Assembly: GCF_963666675.1 (NCBI RefSeq)
Contig: NZ_OY762929.1
Span: 2,170,001 to 2,234,000 of the forward strand
DNA from: an uncultured Desulfobacter sp.
GTDB taxonomy: Bacteria > Desulfobacterota > Desulfobacteria > Desulfobacterales > Desulfobacteraceae
Length of the DNA: 64,000 bases
Reading direction: 5' to 3'
Part shown: positions 17,083-26,288 of the stretch, piece by piece
Numbering within the stretch: the stretch's first letter is position 1
Layout of the letters: each line of letters starts with the position of its first letter
Made by a program: the position numbers and the translations under genes
Notes under the pieces: generated by a model
Databases searched by the model: none
What the model was told of the DNA's origin: nothing
Seen by the model: the letters and a program-made list of their open reading frames with translations, nothing else

Positions 17083-17946
17083 ATGCGGCCAAAAGTTTTT
17101 ATAAGTCATGCAAGTGAAGATAAAGAGAGGTTTGTAACTGAATTTGCCACCAGACTTCGTAAAAATGGGGTCGACGCATGGCTTGATAAGTGGGAGATGT
17201 TACCAGGCGATATCTTGATAGATAAAATCTTTGAGGAAGGACTTAAAGAAGCACAAGCTGTAATAATTGTACTATCTGAAAATAGTATTAAAAAACCATG
17301 GGTTCAAGAAGAACTCAATGTAAGTGCTGTTAACAGAATCTCCAAAGGGACAAAAATTATCCCTATTGTTTTAGATGGATGCAACGTCCCTGAAGTTTTG
17401 AATTCTACCCTTTGGGAATCAATAACCAATACAAATTCATATGATACGAGCTTTAAACGTATTTTATCGTCAATATTTGGAGCGACTGACAAGCCAGCTT
17501 TGGGTGCAACTCCTGGACATGTCCAGAGCCGATACAATGAAATTGGTGGTTTAACAAAAGCAGATAATCTTATTCTCAAAGAATCGTGTGAATATGCCGT
17601 AAAAAACAATAAGATGTTTGTTGATCCAGAAAAAATCTTTGGAGATGGTAGCAAGCTTGGTTTTAGTCGAGATGAGATAAAGGACTGTATAGAAATTTTG
17701 GAAAGCAATGGTTATCTGGAGGTTTCCAGAACGTTAGGAGGTGGAGACGGCAAATATCATTGTAATTACAAAATCACGACCTTCGGTTTCGATCAATATG
17801 CAAAAGCCTATATTGCGGATTATTTAGAAGCGATAGAAAAAATTGTGAGCGCCATTGTAAATGAAAAAATACATAATAATTTTGATTTATCTTCAAAATT
17901 TAACCAACCATTAACAATGGGTGCGGCTCTTTTACGACATGTCTGA
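17083..17946 (+). pseudogene. TIR-domain protein, truncated near its C terminus by the ISKra4-type element
   Basis: Residues 1-135 form a TIR_2 domain: PKVFISHASEDKERFV, then NGVDAWLDKWEMLPGD with the likely catalytic Glu38, and VIIVLSENSIKKPWVQEEL. Bacterial TIR domains of this type cleave NAD or make signalling nucleotides during phage defence. The C-terminal half (about 165-280) looks like a winged-helix arrangement. ATG 17083 has AAAGGA at good distance; ATG 17074 is too close to it. Native codons end at 17918; the last ten residues come from the insertion sequence. Joining 17918 to 20640 restores a 317-residue protein. The next gene is the NACHT protein. Confidence 0.9.
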
Positions 17947-17987
17947 CCAAAGCTGGTAGTCATGATATTTGCCATTCTTTGCCAGCA

Positions 17988-19559
17988 TTACTTGATCACT
18001 TTTAGATGCCCCCGTCGTTTCGGTGAAGGTTTTGGTAGCTTTGTAGCCGGAACCTCACCATGTTGATAAAGAGCCCGGTGATTACGTTCGTATTCGCAGG
18101 CTTCATGAAAATTCCAATACTCATCAAAATCGTTACTACTCCGCAAGGCACGCAGACGCAACACTGCTTCAGCACTGGACAACCGCCATTTGGCACCAGT
18201 TATATCCATTCGGTCCTTTACAAGATGACGACATGCGCCCTCAATAACTCCTGTGGCAATAGGGAGGCCAAGGTCAAGATAATGATGGTATTCAAGGTAC
18301 GGTGCTTTATTTTTCAAATACGTTGCGCAGGCTTCTACAGGTTTACGTTGTTTGTCTGTAAATTTTTTTAATGTAGCACTTCTACGCATCCCCCCTGCCA
18401 TCAATCCGGCCTTGCCATCGAGTACTTTAGCCAAGCGGTACTGGACCCATTTTTCAAGCTCCGGGCCGGATTTGGGATGAAATGCCCTGCCAGCTTTCCA
18501 GAGGTATTCAATAACATGAATAATATCAACAATGATCGTAAGGGCCACATTTTGTCTTTTGGCCATACGTTTCAGGATTCGTAGTTGTTGATTTTCGCCG
18601 TCCACTAAGGCAACCCAATGTTTTTCGTGGTTGGGATCACGGTGGGAGGCCTCAGAAAAGGCCGATGCAATGACCTGCTCGGCTGATTTTTCAAGGCTTG
18701 CCCATACACGCTTTTGTTCCGGGTGAGGGCTTGTTTTTGTATTCGACTTGTCATTCCCCGGAAGCAAGTCTTGGGGCGTACGTTTAAACGTATCTATAGT
18801 ATATACAGCGGCAACGGTTGCCATTCGCTTGGCATTTTTCTTTTCCCCTTTGGATAGCCGGCTTTCCATCTGAGGCTTTCGTTTCCGGGCAGCTTTCCGG
18901 GTTTGTTCCCGCAGGTCCTGCTCATGCATTACCACGCCCTTACCATCGGTGGTGATTACCAGTATTGGACCAGTAACTGTCTCATCCGCCGGGCTGCATT
19001 GCCGTATTTCATAAAATGCGTCAAAATCCCGAGCTGCTCGCTGTGTTAACTCTTCTACCTGACGTTTGGGAATATCGGCTCCAGTGGTTTTCTTGATCGT
19101 TTCGACAGTCTCGTCAAAAGAACTCTTTGAAGCGTTTTCAGCCACACGGCGACGAAGTTCGAGGGAATAAAGTTCTGGGGGAAGATTCAATCGGGCATCC
19201 AACGGGTGCAAACTTGCCACGCCCTTGTTTCCATATCCGGCACGACTTTCCGATACCGTTCCAAATACGGTTTCGATTTTTCGATCCTGTGGCCTCACTT
19301 TCGGTCGAACAATGCCATCGGCTCCACAGACCGGCTCTTCACAATGACTGGGACCGAGCTTGTCTAAATGTTCCTGAAGCAGGATGCGCATCAGCTCACG
19401 TCCTCGTTTTTCAAGTTCTTGTTCCAAATCACTGAGTTTCACTGAATGATTCTCCTTGGAATTAAGAAAATTGACAATATCATCATAGCATTTTTGCCCC
19501 GGATCAATGACGGGGGAAGGTAAATGCTCCACAGCAGAAAGGGAAACCGCTGGATTCAT
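17988..19559 (-). CDS. ISKra4-family transposase
   Basis: This 523-residue protein resembles ISKra4-family transposases, with the typical stretches VTGPILVITTDGKGVVM, RLSKGEKKNAKRMATVAAVY and HWVALVDGENQQLRIL, and YHHYLDLGLPIATGVIEGAC near the end (GVIEGAC region with the catalytic glutamate). TTDGKG and VALVDG carry the likely catalytic aspartates. The frame is complete. Its ATG overlaps the stop of the upstream DUF4338 gene by four bases, so the two are translationally coupled. Confidence 0.92.
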   Translation of the reverse strand: MNPAVSLSAVEHLPSPVIDPGQKCYDDIVNFLNSKENHSVKLSDLEQELEKRGRELMRILLQEHLDKLGPSHCEEPVCGADGIVRPKVRPQDRKIETVFGTVSESRAGYGNKGVASLHPLDARLNLPPELYSLELRRRVAENASKSSFDETVETIKKTTGADIPKRQVEELTQRAARDFDAFYEIRQCSPADETVTGPILVITTDGKGVVMHEQDLREQTRKAARKRKPQMESRLSKGEKKNAKRMATVAAVYTIDTFKRTPQDLLPGNDKSNTKTSPHPEQKRVWASLEKSAEQVIASAFSEASHRDPNHEKHWVALVDGENQQLRILKRMAKRQNVALTIIVDIIHVIEYLWKAGRAFHPKSGPELEKWVQYRLAKVLDGKAGLMAGGMRRSATLKKFTDKQRKPVEACATYLKNKAPYLEYHHYLDLGLPIATGVIEGACRHLVKDRMDITGAKWRLSSAEAVLRLRALRSSNDFDEYWNFHEACEYERNHRALYQHGEVPATKLPKPSPKRRGHLKVIK

Positions 19560-20443
19560 ATCCCCTCCCTGAGTTGGTGAACAGCATCTTTTTCCAGTGG
19601 ATATACTAATATGGTTTTTACATCAGCGCCATGACGTTTGCCGAATCGGTCCATGCGCCCACGACCAGTGGTTTTCCCCAACTCAATCCAGGTCGATGCC
19701 CGATAACAGCCACCGTGGAATTGTTGTCGATCCACCAATGTCTCTACCAGCATGGGTTTAAGACCATACTGCTGTTCCCAATCATCTCTGAGTTCCCGGA
19801 GACTACATGACAGTATCATGCTCGCTAAATTTTGGATGGGAGCAAGGATCAGAAAACGGCTGTTGTTCACCACCTTTTGTAGAGCGACCTTACGCCTTTC
19901 ATCTGTCCAACCGATCCATTCATCGCGAGCACGCATCCGCCAGGCAGGGCTTGAGAACTGGATGCACCCCACAATTTCTCGATGGGGACGGTTTACATAA
20001 ATCAGATACTGCAATCTGGCGCCAAAAGGCATTGCATATCCCAGGTAATGATGGCGACCGATGAGTTCCTTAAACAGATCCCTCTGCTCTCGATTCTGAA
20101 CCCGCTGTATCTCAAGAGGTGTAAATTCTTCTACGCTGCCACGCAAAGTGCTGTGGGGTTGCTTACAGGGTGTTTGGGGAATACTCTTGTGAAAAACGAT
20201 CTTTGTTTGTTGTTTCTTTTCAGGAAGGGTTAGAGCTCCCTTGGCCTCTAAAAGCTCCAAAAAATCACTACATTCCCGGACTTTTAGCCGATCATTAGGG
20301 CGTTTCCATTCCAGAAGTTCGCATACGGTATGTGCCAGTTCTCGTCGGCTAAGGCCTCCACAGGTAGCAACGACTTCCTGGATTAATGCGATTTCTTTAC
20401 CGGTAAACTTTCGACCACAAAAGGTTTGTTGCTTGATTTGCAT
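19556..20443 (-). CDS. DUF4338 (DruA-like) protein carried by the ISKra4 element
   Basis: The 295-residue protein matches the DUF4338 family: FKELIGRHHYLGYAMPFGAR, IVGCIQFSSPAWRMRARDEW, IGWTDERR and a run containing NNSRFLILAPIQNLASMILS, ending with the usual basic GRMDRFGKRHG region. DUF4338 is also the DruA component of Druantia anti-phage systems. Here it is located inside the transposon ends and overlaps the transposase, so it is a passenger or helper of transposition rather than a full Druantia system. It is probably complete; the ATG at 20443 is preceded by an AGGTAGATGAC sequence. Confidence 0.82.
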   Translation of the reverse strand: MQIKQQTFCGRKFTGKEIALIQEVVATCGGLSRRELAHTVCELLEWKRPNDRLKVRECSDFLELLEAKGALTLPEKKQQTKIVFHKSIPQTPCKQPHSTLRGSVEEFTPLEIQRVQNREQRDLFKELIGRHHYLGYAMPFGARLQYLIYVNRPHREIVGCIQFSSPAWRMRARDEWIGWTDERRKVALQKVVNNSRFLILAPIQNLASMILSCSLRELRDDWEQQYGLKPMLVETLVDRQQFHGGCYRASTWIELGKTTGRGRMDRFGKRHGADVKTILVYPLEKDAVHQLREGI

Positions 20444-20639
20444 GTCATCTACCTCCCGCTATTCTTTCATAACGGAATTATGACTCGCTGTCCAGGAAAT
20501 TTTTGCAATTTACATCAGATAGTCACTGACAAATGAATTATCTTGCTGGAAAGCAGCATAAAAATAAGACTAACAACCCTGAACACCTTTAATGACCATG
20601 GCTTTCATATGTTTCAAAAGAGCCGCACCCATTAACAAT

Positions 20640-20757
20640 AGTAAATTTCATTTTGGATTTGTTGGAATTGAACTCGCATGTAAAACTAAGTAAAACGCTT
20701 GATGGTAGAGTTGAAATTTATCATGTCGCAGTGAGTTTAAAACGAGCATTAAATTAA
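20640..20757 (+). pseudogene. 3' remnant of the TIR gene
   Basis: Directly after the right target duplication the frame reads VNFILDLLELNSHVKLSKTL, then GRVEIYHVAVSLKRALN and a TAA at 20755-20757. Together with 17083-17918 it completes one 317-residue TIR protein; the join is exact if the element and one copy of ATTAACAAT are removed. The NACHT gene begins 28 bases after the stop. Confidence 0.88.
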
Positions 20758-20785
20758 ACATTTTAAAGAATATTTTGGGTAAAGA

Positions 20786-23700
20786 ATGGAAATAGCTTCT
20801 CTCTGGTTTGATATCGATGCAACTGCTGTTACCCCGCCGACAGTAAGCAGGGAGCAATTGCTGCCATTGAATACCCTTTCTTGGGAGAACTTTGAGCGGT
20901 TATGTTTTCGACTTGCACATCGTGACGGTGAGGTTGAGGACGCTCGGATGTACGGTGAACGGGGGCAAGCTCAAGAAGGAATCGACTTATATGTTCGGTG
21001 CACAAATGGGGACTACACGACATGGCAATGCAAAAGGTATCAAGCGATAAAGGCCTCTGATATCGAGAACGCTGTAACGAAGTTCTTAAGCGGTGATTGG
21101 GCAAGTAGAACCAAAATATTTAGGTTAGCTGTTGCGCCAAGTTTAAACGCAACTGGATTGGCAGAGGAAATCGAAAGGCAACGAACTCGATGCAATTCCG
21201 CAAACATTACTTTTGAACCATTGGATCAGAATCATCTCTCACTAATGTTGAAAGATCACCCTGACTTAGTCGATGATTTTTTTGGTCGTTCTTGGGTGGA
21301 GGCCTTTAACGGACCTAACGCAACCGCAAGCCTGTTTCAACGCAAACTCAATCGGGAGCAAAAATTAAATGCTCGTCGATTTCTCCAGACCTTATATGTG
21401 ACTCATTTCCGGACGGTCGATGGCGGTATCCCTTCGGTTTCAACGGCTTTTAGTGGAGCCGTCCCTCCATTGATGGTCTATGACCGCTATGTAGAACCGA
21501 CCATTGAAATTGTTGAATCTATTCTCGAGTTAGAGCAAGCTTCGTCCGCCCAGTCAGAAAGTGATGGCCAAGATGTCGCCCAAGGAAAATTAACCAAAGG
21601 GTTTTTCAAGCGTGAAATTCGAACGAAACTTTCATTGTTTAAAGGGTTAGCAGATAACGACCTTTTTATCCTTTTCGGAAGCGCTGGTTTCGGAAAAAGT
21701 GCTGCCCTACGTGTGATTATCCATTCTCTTCTGGATGGTAGTGGAAGATTTCCATCACTCGCAAAAGCTTGGGGGCAGCGGTTGCCGTTTCTTCTACCGT
21801 TCGGGTTCCTGACTCGACATTTCATAGAGAATGAGCTACCTACAGTTGAAGGTGCGCTTAAAGCGTGGCTGATGGTTCTCGGGGCCAAGAATGATGTGTT
21901 AACATTGTTAGAGGAGGTACTTGGGGACGAACGCCTGCTTTTACTCGTGGACGGCTTCGATGAATGGCAAAATCGAGAGGCCGCTATGACAGCTCTTACG
22001 GCGTTAACTTCCTATGCCCAGACACGAGGATTGCCTCTGGTTGCTACAAGCCGACCAATGGGTTTTGAGCAGATCAGTGATTTTGGACACGATTGGAAGC
22101 GTGCTAATCTACTTCCACTTTCCTTGAATCAGCAAAAGGATTTTGCGGGTTATTGGTTCAGACACTTTCACAAAACCGAGGCAACACTGGATGCGACAGC
22201 ACTAAAGCAAGCGGTAACTCGAGATGTCACAGGATTCACAATAGATCTTTCTGAAGACTCAACATTGTCTGAATTGGGCGGTATTCCCTTGTTGCTTTCT
22301 GCAATGATCTACCTAAAATTGACAGGGCGTGTTCTTCCGCGTAACCGACTCGCTGTAATTGAAGAGCTTATAAGAGCATTATTGGAAGACCAGCCCCGTC
22401 GGCGGGCCCAGGCGGCACTGCAGAGAGGCGATCGGTCAATCCTGCGTTCACGTCGTATTAGGTTTGGAATAGAGTACCTTGCCTATCGTATTCATCAGGA
22501 GCCTAACTCCATAGTGCTTTCGAATACGAATGCGGTTCAACTTTTGGACGAATACTTTCGAACAAATTTAGGACTTCCCGCAAGTGAGGCTGATGAATGG
22601 GCTACTCGTGTTCTTGAAATAGGCCGCCATGAATTCGGAGTATTGGTGGCTCCGCAGGAAAATCACATCGGGCTAATGCACCGAATATTCCAAGAGTACC
22701 TTGCAGCAAAGCATCTCGCACGACTTCCACTCGACCAAGTGAAGTTTTTCTGTACAAAGAAAGGTCTCAAGACTCCTTGGCATGAGGTAACCCTGATTCT
22801 CCTGCAACTACTTGAGCGTCAAGATGAAATCGACAGTTTGATAGACGAACTTCGCAAACCTGTAGCAAATAATCTTGAAGAACCTTTTCAACAAATCATA
22901 CTCACTCGTGTCGCTGTTTCAGAAGTTAATTGCTCGCGTGGGAAAGCACATGAGCTACTAACACAAGTTTTTTCATGGATCGAATGTGGACGATGGATGC
23001 CTCTGCGCCGAGCACTAATTCAAGAAATAGTTACAGGATTAGAATCTGAACAGGTGGGTGTTTTGATATCAAGCAGAACAGCCCGTTGGTTTCCTGGCCG
23101 GGTTGAATGGCTGCATGACATTCCATCTGCTGCAGTAAAGAAACCCACCCCTGAGTTGGTTTCTGACTTACGCATCGCGCTGCACAATTGCGAAAGCAGC
23201 TATGATTACCGTAATGTTGCTGAGGCCTTGGCAACCTTTGCTGATAAGTCCCCGCACTTGGCTGACGAGCTGATCGGAATCCTAAAAGGGCCAGCCGAAC
23301 CTGAGCTTATGGGAGCAGCATTACATGCGCTTGCAACAGGTTGGCCTTCACACGCAGATCTTTCTACACTCATAAAAGCCGCGAGTACATCACCTGCGAA
23401 GGAACTTCGGTATGTGGCAATTTTAGCACGTTTTAATCAAGGAGAACGTTCAAATGAAATCCGTGATACCCTCATGGATTTCTGCCGGGATGGCCGATGG
23501 TTGTGGCCTTGGGAAAAAGATATCGTAAAGGCATTAGTGACCGGTTGGCCACAGGACCCCAAGCTAATGAGTGAAGCGTTAAAGAGTATCACTGGTTTTG
23601 GTTATCCAAATTATTGGGCCTCCAAAACCGCTACAGAATATCTTCTTCGTGGGTGTCCCGGAAATGATACTGTGGCACAAACGTTGGCCGATCATCTGAT

Positions 23701-25642
23701 GAAAGATGAGGATGATTATTCTAAGTTAGACATCATGGAGGTTCACGAAGCCCTTCTCTCGGGATTCACCAAACACCCATTATTGATACCCGCGGCTGAG
23801 GCGTGGTTGGAAAAAAATGCAGCAACCCATCACTCCCCCCTGGATATTGCAGTAATAGCTAAGCTCGGTGGGACGCAAAAATGCCGACAGGCTTTGATCG
23901 ACTGGTTAAGGCAAAGTCGATCGATGCCCGCATGGATTATTTCTACACTTTTGGAGATGTCAGAATGTGATGATCCTGAAACTCATGCGGTTCTTTCAGA
24001 CTATATAAGCGACGAACAAAGATGTTCAAGGGCCGCGCGGTGGTTGCCAGACATCGTTTCCGATCCGCGAGAGCTTGGCATCATGCTTCGAAAAATTTTG
24101 AGCGAGGCTCATGTTTTTGATTCATGTTCAGCTTTGGAGATTCTTGTTGACAGGGAGGGGGGTGATGCGCCTGACCTCTGGCCAATGGTGGAAGCAAGGC
24201 TCATTAATGATGAGGAAGGCTATTATTGGCGACTGGGTCATCACACTTTTGTTAAAATATGGCCGGATCAACCACTAATTAGAAAGTTAGTGAAATCCAC
24301 TCTTTATACAAAAGATATTTCGATTTCGGCTCTATATCAAGTTTATGGAAGCGATCCCGAAATACTTCCGCTTCTCGACAAAACGATGTATGGACTACAT
24401 AGGGATTTACGGGTTGAATTTGCTCGTGCTATTGAACCTTTAGTTAGAAGAGGGGTACCCGCGGCTGTTGCACTCGCAATGGAGTACAAAAATGAACCAC
24501 ATGGTGCCGCACGGACAATTGCTGCGCGAGCTTACGCACAAGCCCGTATACGAAAGGGTGGTAGCGTTCAGGATCTGATAGATCAATTGACTGCGGATAT
24601 CACCGGTTCCATGATAGGAAGCGAGCAGCGGAAGCAAGCCGCCGCTGTCGCATTATTGGAACTTGGTAGAGCAGACCTTTTAGTTCAACAGAGAAGGAAC
24701 AGCCAGCCAATCAAATTTGGTACACATTTACAAGCAAGCCATAATTGGGAATTCGTATCAACCGTAGTTGAACATTGGGAACAATTAACCGAAGCCTTAC
24801 CCAACATATGGGAGCTATTCAATCATTCACCGATCATCGCGACCGAACTTGCAAAAGCAAGGAAAGGCGCTCACGCACTCAGCCAAACCAAGGTGTTTGA
24901 GAATGCAGTTTGCAAAGAAAAACAACTGCAAATAGAACAAGTGAGGGCATTGATCTCCTTGCATGGTAAAAGCGAGCGCTTGCGTGACTTATTCTTGGAT
25001 CGACTAAAGTACATGGAGAAGCGTAATTCGATCATGGTCATGGAAAGAGGTGCATACGCGGCAATAGCTTCTTATTTAGTAGATAATTTTCATGGTGATG
25101 AAGCCGTTGGCCAAGTAATGTTCCCTTTATGCAAATCATCATTAATTAGCGATGTTGTTTTCATTGCACTTTGTAAGGGATGGATAGATGCTTCCCCAGT
25201 AGTTGCTGCTGCTGAAAAACTGTCAAAACTTATTGACGGGCCTGAACCCAGGACAGCATGGCTGTTTGCCTATAAAGCTGGTGTTGCTCTTATGGTAAAG
25301 TATCTTATGAACTATCCCACAAAGTTGATGCGGGGTTATAACGGAGAAGTACGCGATGGAATAATAGCTGTTCAGGAACGACTTCAAAAAGATGAAGAGT
25401 TTAGAAATCTAGTGTTTGATAATCTTCAAAACATCACCGAACTCAATACCCAAATTGCGTTGACAAAGTTACTCGCTCCATCGATGAGAAAAAATTCTGA
25501 GTTTCACAAGTGGATCTCGGAGCAATTGCTCCGGGCACGAGAGAGCAGCCTCATTATTTGTGAACTCACGTTTGATGTTCTCAGCAATGCAATTAAGCCC
25601 GTCGAGTTCGCATTGCTTGAGGCAGCACTGACTCAGAAATAA
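20786..25642 (+). CDS. Mrr-like nuclease plus NACHT NTPase plus helical-repeat protein (NLR/Avs-like antiphage candidate)
   Basis: The 1618-residue protein has three parts. Residues about 25-170 form a restriction-endonuclease-like domain: LSWENFERLCFRLA, then Asp67 in EGIDLYV and Gln81-x-Lys83 in WQCKRY, an Mrr-type D...QxK active site. Residues about 290-560 form a NACHT/STAND NTPase with the P-loop GSAGFGKS (298-305), Walker B LLLLVDGFDEW (Asp389) and an ATSRP sensor. From about 650 to the end there are helical repeats of HEAT type, the usual sensor part. In Avs-type and bNACHT systems the sensor binds a phage protein and the N-terminal nuclease is switched on. It was co-transcribed with the TIR gene just upstream, which an insertion now separates. 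An attC-like site lies 49 bp after the stop. Confidence 0.85.
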   Translation: MEIASLWFDIDATAVTPPTVSREQLLPLNTLSWENFERLCFRLAHRDGEVEDARMYGERGQAQEGIDLYVRCTNGDYTTWQCKRYQAIKASDIENAVTKFLSGDWASRTKIFRLAVAPSLNATGLAEEIERQRTRCNSANITFEPLDQNHLSLMLKDHPDLVDDFFGRSWVEAFNGPNATASLFQRKLNREQKLNARRFLQTLYVTHFRTVDGGIPSVSTAFSGAVPPLMVYDRYVEPTIEIVESILELEQASSAQSESDGQDVAQGKLTKGFFKREIRTKLSLFKGLADNDLFILFGSAGFGKSAALRVIIHSLLDGSGRFPSLAKAWGQRLPFLLPFGFLTRHFIENELPTVEGALKAWLMVLGAKNDVLTLLEEVLGDERLLLLVDGFDEWQNREAAMTALTALTSYAQTRGLPLVATSRPMGFEQISDFGHDWKRANLLPLSLNQQKDFAGYWFRHFHKTEATLDATALKQAVTRDVTGFTIDLSEDSTLSELGGIPLLLSAMIYLKLTGRVLPRNRLAVIEELIRALLEDQPRRRAQAALQRGDRSILRSRRIRFGIEYLAYRIHQEPNSIVLSNTNAVQLLDEYFRTNLGLPASEADEWATRVLEIGRHEFGVLVAPQENHIGLMHRIFQEYLAAKHLARLPLDQVKFFCTKKGLKTPWHEVTLILLQLLERQDEIDSLIDELRKPVANNLEEPFQQIILTRVAVSEVNCSRGKAHELLTQVFSWIECGRWMPLRRALIQEIVTGLESEQVGVLISSRTARWFPGRVEWLHDIPSAAVKKPTPELVSDLRIALHNCESSYDYRNVAEALATFADKSPHLADELIGILKGPAEPELMGAALHALATGWPSHADLSTLIKAASTSPAKELRYVAILARFNQGERSNEIRDTLMDFCRDGRWLWPWEKDIVKALVTGWPQDPKLMSEALKSITGFGYPNYWASKTATEYLLRGCPGNDTVAQTLADHLMKDEDDYSKLDIMEVHEALLSGFTKHPLLIPAAEAWLEKNAATHHSPLDIAVIAKLGGTQKCRQALIDWLRQSRSMPAWIISTLLEMSECDDPETHAVLSDYISDEQRCSRAARWLPDIVSDPRELGIMLRKILSEAHVFDSCSALEILVDREGGDAPDLWPMVEARLINDEEGYYWRLGHHTFVKIWPDQPLIRKLVKSTLYTKDISISALYQVYGSDPEILPLLDKTMYGLHRDLRVEFARAIEPLVRRGVPAAVALAMEYKNEPHGAARTIAARAYAQARIRKGGSVQDLIDQLTADITGSMIGSEQRKQAAAVALLELGRADLLVQQRRNSQPIKFGTHLQASHNWEFVSTVVEHWEQLTEALPNIWELFNHSPIIATELAKARKGAHALSQTKVFENAVCKEKQLQIEQVRALISLHGKSERLRDLFLDRLKYMEKRNSIMVMERGAYAAIASYLVDNFHGDEAVGQVMFPLCKSSLISDVVFIALCKGWIDASPVVAAAEKLSKLIDGPEPRTAWLFAYKAGVALMVKYLMNYPTKLMRGYNGEVRDGIIAVQERLQKDEEFRNLVFDNLQNITELNTQIALTKLLAPSMRKNSEFHKWISEQLLRARESSLIICELTFDVLSNAIKPVEFALLEAALTQK

Positions 25643-25691
25643 TACAGGGTAGGGTTTGTTTTCATTTGCCCCTTTTTTGTTAGTCACTCAC

Positions 25692-25743
25692 ATTTAAACA
25701 AGAAACATGCTGCGGATAAAACCGCAGATGTTCAACGTTATAT
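25692..25743 (+). repeat. attC-like site 4
   Basis: A short site runs from the R''-like ATTTAAAC (25692-25699) to GTTATAT (25737-25743). The arms ACATGCTGCGG and CCGCAGATGT pair around an ATAAAA loop with one extrahelical base, and AAC/GTT boxes lie outside. It lies 49 bp after the stop of the NACHT gene, which places the TIR-NACHT operon inside the cassette array. Confidence 0.62.
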
Positions 25744-25825
25744 TAAGCCCTTCGGGCGGACGAGGAGGTAGAAACTACTCTTTCTATAATGCAAACCGGG
25801 CGCCAAACTTAACCGGTGATGGCTA
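25744..25825. other. Small cassette without a gene
   Basis: Between attC-like sites 4 and 5 there are only about 80 bases with no open frame. They contain a short hairpin, GCCCTTCGGGC. This fits a promoter-only or remnant cassette. Confidence 0.4.
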
Positions 25826-25909
25826 ATATAACAATTAAGTTGAAGTCGGGCACCAACTTGGCGGCCCTTTTTTGGGGCGGCATGATGGCCGCTTAACTTA
25901 ATGTTATGT
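25826..25909 (+). repeat. attC-like site 5 (second copy of the 96-bp repeat)
   Basis: ATATAAC (25826-25832) and GTTATGT (25903-25909) bound the site. ATTAAGTTGAAG pairs with CTTAACTTAAT, and GGCGGCC and GGCCGC segments lie within. Bases 25810-25905 match 1394-1489 without a difference. The next gene starts 16 bases after the site. Confidence 0.78.
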
Positions 25910-25924
25910 GTCGCAAGGAAGGAT

Positions 25925-26221
25925 ATGAGTAAGTGCCCTAACTGCATCAACTTTTCTCAAAGAATGAGCGCAAAAACACCGAATAAGCTTAAGGCACTAA
26001 TAGGCAAAGTTAAGCTGGCAGTGGACGAAGGTGTCTTCGTTGAGGTTAACGCGGAGAAATATGATTACGTTGAGCCATTTGAAAAAATTAACGCAAGCGG
26101 TGGCTGGCCTGACATCATTGAAAATGAATTTGAGTGTACTTCGTGCAAAAAGCGCTATTTGCTCTTTGCTGATACTTATCATGGCGGTAGTAACAATGGT
26201 TGGTCAGAGTCAAACACATAA
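25925..26221 (+). CDS. Zinc-ribbon-like small protein, cassette gene
   Basis: The 98-residue protein has two CxxC pairs (MSKCPNC at the start and CTSCKKRY near the end) that could hold one zinc ion. The middle, DEGVFVEVNAEKYDYVEPFE, is acidic. The family is not recognised beyond this. AAGGA lies well placed before ATG 25925. The gene is enclosed by attC-like sites 5 and 6, and its stop codon lies within the R'' box of site 6, so it is the clearest single-gene cassette of the window. Confidence 0.75.
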   Translation: MSKCPNCINFSQRMSAKTPNKLKALIGKVKLAVDEGVFVEVNAEKYDYVEPFEKINASGGWPDIIENEFECTSCKKRYLLFADTYHGGSNNGWSESNT

Positions 26222-26288
26222 CAAGGCAAGGCAAAATCGCCCTACGGGCTGGACGCGCTAACGCGCGCCTTTGCTTGCGGCGTTAAAA
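26216..26288 (+). repeat. attC-like site 6
   Basis: A 73-bp site runs from ACATAAC (26216-26222) to GTTAAAA (26282-26288). AAGGCAAGGC on the left pairs with GCCTTTGCTTG on the right, with small bulges, and GCGC-rich inner arms (GCGCTAACGCGC) form the tip. This is the last recognised attC-like site; the sequence beyond returns to chromosomal genes. Confidence 0.72.

Larger units (their letters stand above)
17919..20630. mobile_element. ISKra4-family insertion sequence (2712 bp), 9-bp target duplication ATTAACAAT
   Basis: The left end GGGTGCGGCTCTTTT (17919-17933) is repeated in inverse orientation at the right end (20616-20630), and similarity continues for some bases inward (ACAT). The flanks carry the direct repeat ATTAACAAT at 17910-17918 and 20631-20639. 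The element has two genes on the minus strand that overlap by four bases: a DUF4338 protein first and then the transposase. Confidence 0.93.

Noticed and set aside
17919..20630. Druantia defence system
   Set aside because: Only the DruA-like DUF4338 gene is present, inside an IS element and coupled to a transposase; the large helicase DruE and other parts are absent.
20786..25642. Ordinary type IV restriction enzyme (Mrr)
   Set aside because: The Mrr-like domain is only the first tenth of a protein dominated by a NACHT ATPase and helical repeats, which points to an NLR-like sensor.
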